DNA of 64,000 nucleotides from Tilletiaria anomala UBC 951 (Eukaryota; Basidiomycota; Exobasidiomycetes; Georgefischeriales; Tilletiariaceae). Both the position numbers and the translations under genes were made by a program. Shown here piece by piece: positions 55,601-64,000 of the stretch (the first letter of the stretch is position 1; each line of letters begins with the position of its first letter). The notes under the pieces were generated by a model that was given only the letters and a program-made list of their open reading frames with translations, searched no databases and was not told the origin of the DNA. Where the stretch lies: contig NW_013547011.1 of assembly GCF_000711695.1 (NCBI RefSeq), positions 124,001 through 188,000 on the forward strand. Direction: 5' to 3'.

Positions 55601-56391
55601 TGAGAAGTGGAAAAGAACTTACAATTCGGATCAACGGTCAGACTATTGTAGCGAATCACTTGGCAACCTTGCCTGATCCCCTTGAACAACCCTTCCCCTT
55701 CGACATCCCCTTCTCTCTCTACTGCTTCCCCGAAACCAAAGAAGGCACTTCTATGTGCTGCTTCCGTGGTCCAACTGAGCTGGCTCTGCACACCATGTCG
55801 AATACTTTTCGCACGCCTGACTTTGCCCCCGAAAGCGGTAGCAATGCCCTGGTGGCCGAGGCAGACACCGAGGATTGGGACCGAGTTTCTACCATTGCCA
55901 TCGCATTTGGGCCTTTCTTGCATACGCAGCAAGCGTTCTGCGGCAGCAAAGTCGTTTGGCTCGTGGGGGGTGCCCGGGCCCGGGGAGAGGATGATGGCGT
56001 CAATGTACGGCAGGACTTGCGTTCGAATGGACTCTTCCGACGAAAGGAGCGAGTGCGTGTGCGGGAGTACCACCACATTGGAGGCCATGAGCGCGTTGGC
56101 CGTGCCGCCGTAGGTGTGTGTGGCATGTGCAGCCGGACTCTTTGATGAAGAGGCTATCAGTTGCTGCAGCTCGAATTGACCTGCATGATGGCCCCGTTCC
56201 GATTGCAGGTTTGTTGGAGTTGTCTTGTGTACATTCGACCGGCCAGTCAGCTCGACCGACGAAAAGTCGGTCTGCCATACGCGTGACAAGAGGGAGAGGA
56301 GGTTAAGCGTGTACGAGTCAAAGTGGTCCACGATCAGCAGACGAAGAGCCGGTGCCGTTGTAGCTGCCTCCTCGGCTGCTTGGGACAGCAT
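52624..56391 (-). CDS. ABZ1: Bifunctional aminodeoxychorismate synthase (PabA-PabB fusion)
   Basis: The enzyme turns chorismate and glutamine into 4-amino-4-deoxychorismate for folate synthesis. Four exons (56391-55623, 55555-53313, 53230-52816, 52733-52624) encode 1178 residues, larger than yeast Abz1 (787). The amidotransferase half has LLIVDHFDSYTLNLL, IILSPGPGTPHEP, the nucleophile in ILGVCLGHQGIATAFGG and the His-Glu pair in WGVQFHPES. The synthase half has SPERFMRV, EMKPIKGTLSRAG, ERAENLMIVDLIRADL, PGSMTGAPKKRSV and GIYSGVLGW. The intron after VDPN needs the acceptor in TTCGAAG; a nearer AG would create a stop. Insertions explain the size: a Ser/Pro-rich one near 265-310, a long middle one, and a Cys-rich one near 950-975 (WLPCQCKCQDARRCECQ). 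Confidence 0.9.
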
Positions 56392-56563
56392 TGCGTGACG
56401 GAGCCATACGTGCAGCCTCGCCTTCCGGATTTCAGCCTTCAAAAATGACAGGATCGCTGTTCTCGACGTTGAGATGGTGAAACATTTCAGACGGCTCACT
56501 CGAGTCTCCCCGCTCGCAACTAGACCCTTCTTGCTTGGTGACCTAAACTTCACAAGGTGTCCT

Positions 56564-56989
56564 TTAGGTGACTCTTTGATTGGGATGAAGCCAGCCAAAA
56601 TTGTATAATCGGTGCAAGCTCCCCTCGACAGCAGACTGGTTTCTCGGACTCTTCGGCTGATGGTCTGATGCTATGACGTACAAGGCACAATTGTTGTCGC
56701 GTTGAGTCATGACGTGTCTTTTGAGGAACGTATCAGCCATCAGCATCCCAGCTTGTTGCTTGTGCTTGCTGGAGCCAGAGCCAGAAACTGCCGAGGCGCT
56801 GATGGCATGAGGCGCTGAGGTGCTGAGGCCTGGGAACAGCATCTTGCACGGAATTGATGCAGATGAAAACTCGTCAGAGTGTAAATCTGGACTAAGGGGG
56901 GTCTCCACAGGGATTCTGACCGTGTCCGTTGCCTCTGGATTCGACGGCACTAACCCGATAAAGGCGAAGAGACCTACCTGCGCACCCAA
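56564..56989 (-). CDS. Doubtful small gene upstream of ABZ1
   Basis: A 141-codon frame lies between ABZ1 and PDC. It contains SGSGSSKHKQQAGMLMAD, which by eye recalls the last part of a double-stranded-RNA-binding domain (GxGxSKKxAKxxAA). Just upstream, FALDLNIGAIIRPFGN ends at a good donor (CAGGTAGGT near 56990). The rest of such a domain was not found. It may instead be ABZ1 5' leader. Confidence 0.22.
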   Translation of the reverse strand: MGAQVGLFAFIGLVPSNPEATDTVRIPVETPLSPDLHSDEFSSASIPCKMLFPGLSTSAPHAISASAVSGSGSSKHKQQAGMLMADTFLKRHVMTQRDNNCALYVIASDHQPKSPRNQSAVEGSLHRLYNFGWLHPNQRVT

Positions 56990-57149
56990 AACTGGATTAC
57001 CGAAGGGTCGGATGATTGCTCCAATATTTAAATCGAGGGCAAACTAGCGCAACTCGCAGCTGTCATCATCGCCGAAAATGACGTTACGAAGTTGTCCGTG
57101 AGAGCGCATGTCAGCAATAAGCCACATGCGTGTGATGCGTCAATTTGAT

Positions 57150-57156
57150 TGACTCA
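57150..57156 (+). promoter_or_regulatory. TGACTCA site upstream of PDC
   Basis: A perfect AP-1/Gcn4-type heptamer lies 30 bp upstream of the TATA box, followed at once by CCAAT (57158-57162). Binding by a bZIP activator is inferred from consensus only. Confidence 0.4.
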
Positions 57157-57185
57157 GCCAATGTTGCGCTGAAGATGCTTCTCCC

Positions 57186-57193
57186 TATATAAA
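57186..57193 (+). promoter_or_regulatory. TATA box of PDC
   Basis: TATATAAA, about 140 bp upstream of the start codon at 57333, is a consensus core promoter element typical of strongly expressed glycolytic and fermentation genes. Confidence 0.65.
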
Positions 57194-57332
57194 GAAGTCG
57201 TAGGAGAGACTTCTTTCAGTGTGTCTTTCTTTCGGCGTGGTTTCATCTCCCAGCGCGATTCGCACTTCCAGCTTGCCAGGCCAACACAACGGCGAGGTGG
57301 ACTGGACATCCATCACGACGAAACCCGTGACC

Positions 57333-59574
<2,242 letters not shown>

Positions 59575-60539
59575 TGATCGTAACAAGACGAGCGGCGCTT
59601 CTTGGCCAGGCAACGCATCACAGGCTTCGCATAGCACAAATACGATCGCACTCTGCAGCTTCAATGCAAAAACTTTCTGTATGTCTCCGTTGACCGCATT
59701 CGCTATCACATTGTACCATCTTGCTCGCAGACCATTTCGGGTGTGCAGTCCGGTTTTGTTGTTCTGCGTGCGTTTCGTGGTGGTCAAATCAAGAGTAGTG
59801 TTCGAACGAGGCTCTTTCATCATCAACCCCGTGTATTAGCTTGCGGTGACGCTGGTAGAAGTTGAAGCTGAGAGCGATAATGTTTCAGTGAAGATAGTTG
59901 CGAGTACGAACATATTCATCATTCGGATTCTAACGCAAACAAACCATTCTCCTTTCCCTATGACATGCCACGTTTGCATCGCCTTGGTATAACAGAGACA
60001 ATCCGAAAGGGCTTGCATAGACATCTAAATCGGGTCATTAAATGATGCAGCGCTTCCCTCTAGGCCTGCTCTGCAAACGTTTGCCCTTAATATTCGTCTC
60101 TTTTCAAGCAATGTTGCAGAACCAGTGCTTACACGGAGTACATGCACATCTGATCTCGGGTCTGTAGACCGACCCGCAGCCACCGAGAGACGAGGATTCC
60201 AGTGGATATGTCAAAGGGGCACAACGTTGAGACGAGCAGAGACATGAACAAAGTTAGTCTAAGTGCTTTAAGTGCTCTCTGACGGCTTGGCATGCTTTGC
60301 GTCTGTGCGTTGCTGTGCGGGTTATAATGCCGACTCGATCGAGGCGGATGGAACACAGCACGTATCGGACAATATACTCATTCAGCGGGCTGCCTTTTCT
60401 CAAGGTGAATAAACCCCAGCTGGGAAGCTTAATTCGATGCGCTTTGCAATGGGCCGGGCGTGGTCCTTCCTGTCTGAAGGGCGATAGGCGGCAGAATTCA
60501 TAGCACGGCGACAGATGCGCCTGCGAGCGATTGGTGCCA
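59575..60539. other. Intergenic between PDC and HSK3
   Basis: Nearly 1 kb separates these convergent genes. No frame has support; AT-richer parts (59830-60020) probably are 3' UTR. Confidence 0.4.
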
Positions 60540-60873
60540 TTACTGATGCTCTTCCTCACGTGCCATCGCTTCCGCTGCTGCTGCGCTCTCTTGGTCCACT
60601 TGCTCAAGCGATGCCATGAATCTGTGTACAGCCAGGTTTGTGGTATACAAGTGATCAATTGTCAATGCCACATCACAGCGACGCCACGACAGACGGCACC
60701 ACTCACAAAGAAGCCTGCCCGCAAGCGAGCCTGGCAATGACATCCGACTGCCTGCCAGCTTCCTCGATGTGGTCGCGCGCCATGGCGACGTTGGCGGTGA
60801 GCTTTTGCAGCGCGCTGGCGAGATGCTGGTAGTGGCGCTCCTTGGCCGCAGACGCGTCGCGCGGCGCTGACAT
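60540..60873 (-). CDS. HSK3: DASH complex subunit Hsk3
   Basis: Hsk3 is a small subunit of the DASH/Dam1 ring that couples kinetochores to microtubule ends. Two exons (60873-60707, 60621-60540) encode 82 residues. The first exon gives MSAPRDASAAKERHYQHLAS then the coiled-coil ALQKLTANVAMARDHIEE. Splicing over 85 nt joins GQASL to FMASLEQV, the small hydrophobic patch typical of Hsk3, and the protein ends with an acidic Ala/Glu-rich tail. The length matches the family (about 70-90 residues). The intron falls exactly before the FMAS motif. Identification rests on size, helix pattern and this motif. Confidence 0.7.
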
Positions 60874-61448
60874 TGATGCTGCAAGTGGATCGAGAAGTGT
60901 GCAGGATGAATACAATAGAGGAGGGAAAGACGTGATGAGAGCGTGCACGAGAGCCACTTGTCGTGGGTGCAGCTGGATGGTGGCGCGCGAATAACGCTGC
61001 AGGACTTATTAGGAGGGAAGATATGAGGTGTTGGTCCTCGCCACTCCCAAGGCTCCCGTTGAAGCCTTGCTGATAATTCTGATGTGGTTTCTATACCAGC
61101 GCGATTGTGCGACGCGTCTCTCGCACTCTACCACTCCGAGCGTCACGCTGCGGCATCAATAGCATCAACCCTACGTTGGGCTCATCGCATTATGGTTTCT
61201 GGTTTGTACGATGTGTCTCATCTCTGTACACAGCCAGGCCGGGAGCCCCGCTTACCGGATATTGCATGGGGCCGGGCTGCACCTGGTGAGGACTTCGCAT
61301 CTGCATGCCAGCTTCTCCATCTATTTCGAGAGCTTACCTCCTTAATGCCCTCCCCCTGCTCGAGAGATATACACCGTTTAGCCGAGAGAGACAAGAAGCT
61401 GCAGCGTGATCTCCCAAACTTAAAAAGAAAAGGCAGAACGCCGCCGTC
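60874..61448. other. Divergent promoter of HSK3 and the hydrolase gene
   Basis: These 575 bp separate divergent starts. A plus-strand frame (61084-61452) runs through it but has no domain, and ends at the hydrolase start. Confidence 0.4.
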
Positions 61449-62758
61449 ATGACCTCCCGTCATTCCCGCTTCTTCGTGACACCAATCGAGGCGGGGAACA
61501 CGTTCCAACGGCGCTACCATTACCTTGACATCTCACCACCTGCAGGTGTGCCCCAAAAAGCCACCTTCCTGCTCTTGCATGGCTTCCCAGACTGCCATGC
61601 CAGCTGGTCACGCATCACAGCTCCATTGAGCATGTCCGGCTTCCGGCTGATCGTCCCGGATTGCCTCGGCTGCGGCCTATCCAGCAAGCCTGCGTACCCC
61701 GATCGCATCGCCGAGTACGGCCTGAAGAGCATGGTCGAGGACCTGTGCGACTTGCTCGACCATGCTCGCGCAGGTGAAGGTGCACTCTATGGTGCTGAAA
61801 CGATCCGCCTCGCAGGTTCAGGCAAAGGTGGCCGAATCGTCGTCATCGGCCATGACTGGGGCGGAGCGCTTGCGTGGGCTTTTGCTCAGTACCATCCAGA
61901 GAGACTGCTTGGCGTCAGCAGCCTCGCGGTGCCATACTCTGCTCCTTCGGGAAAATATGCGAGTATCGAAGAAATCATAAAGCGCGTGCCGAACTTTGGC
62001 TACCAGCAGTTCTTCAGCTCGCCACGGTCGACACCGATCGTCGAGAAGCATGCGAGTATCCTCCAGTCCTGCTCACCTGTCTATGTATTGTTGCCAGTCA
62101 CCACTAACATTGCAACATCCTTTACACGTCACCGATAGCTCGAGCGCTTCCTGCGTCTGGTATTTTCCGCACCCGGCCTCTTCAGCTCGAGCACCAGTCA
62201 CAACGACCCGCATGCGCCCATTGCGAACACAGAATGGGTGACCGTCGGCAAGCTCGAGCGTCAGCTCACTGGCGGCGGGGATCCGCCTACAACGGGTGGA
62301 AAACTACTGTCGGACGAGGAGTTCGAAGGAAGAATGTGCGTCTTCCGCAGCGGCGGCATGGAGGGTCCTCTCAACTGGTATAGAACGACGAAAATCAACG
62401 CAGAGACGGAGGCAGGTGCGTTTCGCTTTTCTTTCATTCACCACCGCGCTCCCCTCCCTAATACACTGTACTTTCACAAAACCCTTCAGGTCTGATATCC
62501 AAAGGTCTACCCGCAACCCTTCCCGCACTCTTTCTTCAGCCTGACATGGACGCCGCGTTGCCGACATGGATGGCCAAATCGGGCGCGAAGCTCGTCCCTT
62601 CGCTTCGGACGGTCGCAGTCAGGAACTGCGGTCACTGGGTGCAACTCGAGTGCCCTTCAACTACGGAGCTCGAGATTCGCAGGTGGTTCGACGAAAAGGT
62701 CGTCAAGCAGGCCGAGGCATTGCAAGGCGTGGTCGGCTGGATCAAGAGCAAACTGTGA
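61449..62758 (+). CDS. Alpha/beta hydrolase, epoxide-hydrolase-like
   Basis: The protein would open epoxides by adding water, or act on related substrates. Exons 61449-62051, 62139-62415 and 62490-62758 encode 382 residues. Family motifs are HGFPD (oxyanion region), the nucleophile Asp136 in GHDWGGALAW, a lid Tyr in LNWYRTT and the catalytic His in NCGHWVQLE. Soluble epoxide hydrolases have this set. The first intron is unusual: the best protein join (VEKH to LERFLRL) uses a GC donor (GCGAGT at 62052). An alternative GT donor at 62079 would add nine residues. There is no signal peptide. The end lies 91 bp from the stop of the convergent ATIC gene. Confidence 0.82.
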
Positions 62759-62849
62759 AACACAGAAGCGGAGCGAAGCATGTACTGTCTTCTTTTTGTA
62801 GGGTACACCTGTATTCGAAGAGTAAAATCTATGGACACGTTGGGCGCGC

Positions 62850-63952
62850 TCAGTGGTGGAAGAGCCGCAGCTCGGTTCGAGCGACGACGATGCCCTGCGC
62901 GTTGGCAGCCTGGATGCATGCGTCGTCCATGACGCTCCCGCCAGGCGCAGCAATATAGCTGACGCCGCTGCGAGCTGCGCGGTAGATGTTGTCCGGGAAT
63001 GGGAAGAAGGCGTCCGAAGCGCACGCGACGCCAGTAAGCTGCGCCGCATGCTGTTTCCTCTCCTGCGCGCTGAGCGCCTGCGGGACCGACTCGAACGCGG
63101 CTTCCCACTCCTTGCGTTCCTGCATGGCAACCATGTCCTCGCCATCGACGATGCCCTCGACGAAGAGGTCGATCGCATTGCTCTTCTCTGGCCGCTTGGT
63201 GCCTTTCTTGAAAGGCAGCGAGAGCACGCGCGGGTGCTGCCGCAGCCACCAGTTGTCCGCCTTGCTGCCGGCGAGTCGCGTGCAGTGGATGCGCGACTGC
63301 TGCCCTGCGCCGAGGCCAATGACCTGCCCGTTGAGCGCGTAGCACACGGAGTTGGACTGCGTGTACTTGAGCGCGAGCGTCGCGACCGTTAGGTCGAGCA
63401 ACGCCTGCTTGGGGATCTCCTTTTTCTCCGAGACGACATTCGTGAAAAGAGTCTCATCGATCTTGGCATCGTTTCGGCGTTGCTGCAGCGAGATGCCGTA
63501 GACCTGGCGCGTCTCCTGCAGATGAGGCTCGTAGTTCGGGTCCATCTGCAGCACGCAGTACTTGCCGCCCTTCTTCTTGGACAGGATCTCGAGCGCTGCG
63601 GGCTCGTACCCTGGCGCGATGACGCCATCGCTGACTTCCCGTCCAATAATCTTGGCCGTCTGGGCGTCGCAAACGTGGCTCAGGCCAATGAAATCGCCAA
63701 ACGAGCTCATCCGGTCGGCACCGCGTGCGCGAGCATACGCGCTCGCGATGCCAGATAGCTCGCCGAGGTCGTCAACAAAGGACGCCTTGGCCTCTGCATT
63801 GCTGAGCGGCACGCCGACCGCTGCGCCAGCGGGTGAGACGTGCTTAAACGAAGCGGCAGCAGGGAGGCCTGTCGCTTGCGAGAGTTCCTTGACGAGACCC
63901 CAAGCGTTCAAGCTGTCCAGAAAGTTGATGTATCCGGGGGAGCCGCAGAGTG
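62850..63952 (-). CDS. ADE16: Bifunctional purine enzyme ATIC, AICAR transformylase part (5' partial)
   Basis: This is the 3' exon of ADE16/17 (AICAR transformylase/IMP cyclohydrolase), which performs the last two steps of IMP synthesis. Visible are [17 protein letters not shown], the catalytic Lys-His in [33 protein letters not shown], and the C-terminal [17 protein letters not shown] with [11 protein letters not shown] at the end. The usual C terminus of the family is TGxRLFHH, so the end is complete. A likely acceptor (branch-like CTGAC, then AATGTAG) places the exon start near 63952; the cyclohydrolase domain must lie beyond the window. The 367 codons seen cover most of the transformylase domain. 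Confidence 0.93.
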
Positions 63953-64000
63953 CTACATTCAGAAGCACAACATTGCATGTCAGTTGCTTTGCACCATAAT

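Noticed and set aside
61084-61452. 122-codon frame just upstream of the hydrolase
   Set aside because: No domain, overlaps the start of the real gene and lies in its promoter.

Overview
The window looks like nuclear DNA of a basidiomycete fungus, most likely the smut lineage (Ustilaginomycotina). The reasons are dense genes on both strands, many short introns (about 55-90 nt) with GTRNGT donors, moderately high GC, and fungus-specific genes: an Acr2/Acr3 arsenic pair, Shr3, Rho3, the DASH subunit Hsk3, a fused aminodeoxychorismate synthase and membrane-anchored glyoxal oxidases of the Ustilago Glo1 type. Species is not assigned. Splice sites were placed by hand by keeping the reading frame and family alignment, so single boundaries may be off by a base.

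Layout. 1-1047: 3' part of a glycine-rich RRM protein. 1766-12391: two paralogous glyoxal oxidases in divergent orientation around a 4.9-kb spacer with no convincing gene. 13121-15310: Shr3 (+) and Rho3 (-), convergent. 16789-20332: a CSC1/OSCA-type channel with a long cytoplasmic tail. 20504-21060: a short uncharacterised three-exon gene. 21396-31500: an arsenic-resistance region with an intact divergent pair (Acr2-like reductase and ACR3 pump), a decayed ArsH, a decayed second ACR3 and other gene debris. A palindromic element around AATTTCAAATT recurs beside these genes. 31602-36766: mitochondrial medium-chain-type acyl-CoA dehydrogenase, inositol monophosphatase, and a histidine phosphatase with a PCNA-binding-like and nuclear-localisation-like tail. 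37599-38729: an orphan gene. 39826-48612: sorting nexin Snx4/Atg24, a poorly resolved gene, and clathrin heavy chain. 49368-56391: Rpt4, an Hsp20 with a likely mitochondrial presequence, and a PabA-PabB fusion. 57333-64000: pyruvate decarboxylase, Hsk3, an epoxide-hydrolase-like protein and the 3' part of the ADE16/17 (ATIC) gene.

How the genes fit together. Apart from the arsenic region, neighbours are unrelated housekeeping genes, as is usual in fungi. In the arsenic region the reductase turns arsenate into arsenite and ACR3 exports it. ArsH, which acts on organoarsenicals, seems lost, so the strain would keep inorganic arsenic efflux only. The glyoxal oxidases would make H2O2 outside the cell while anchored in the plasma membrane. 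No rRNA, tRNA, CRISPR array or intact mobile element was found.
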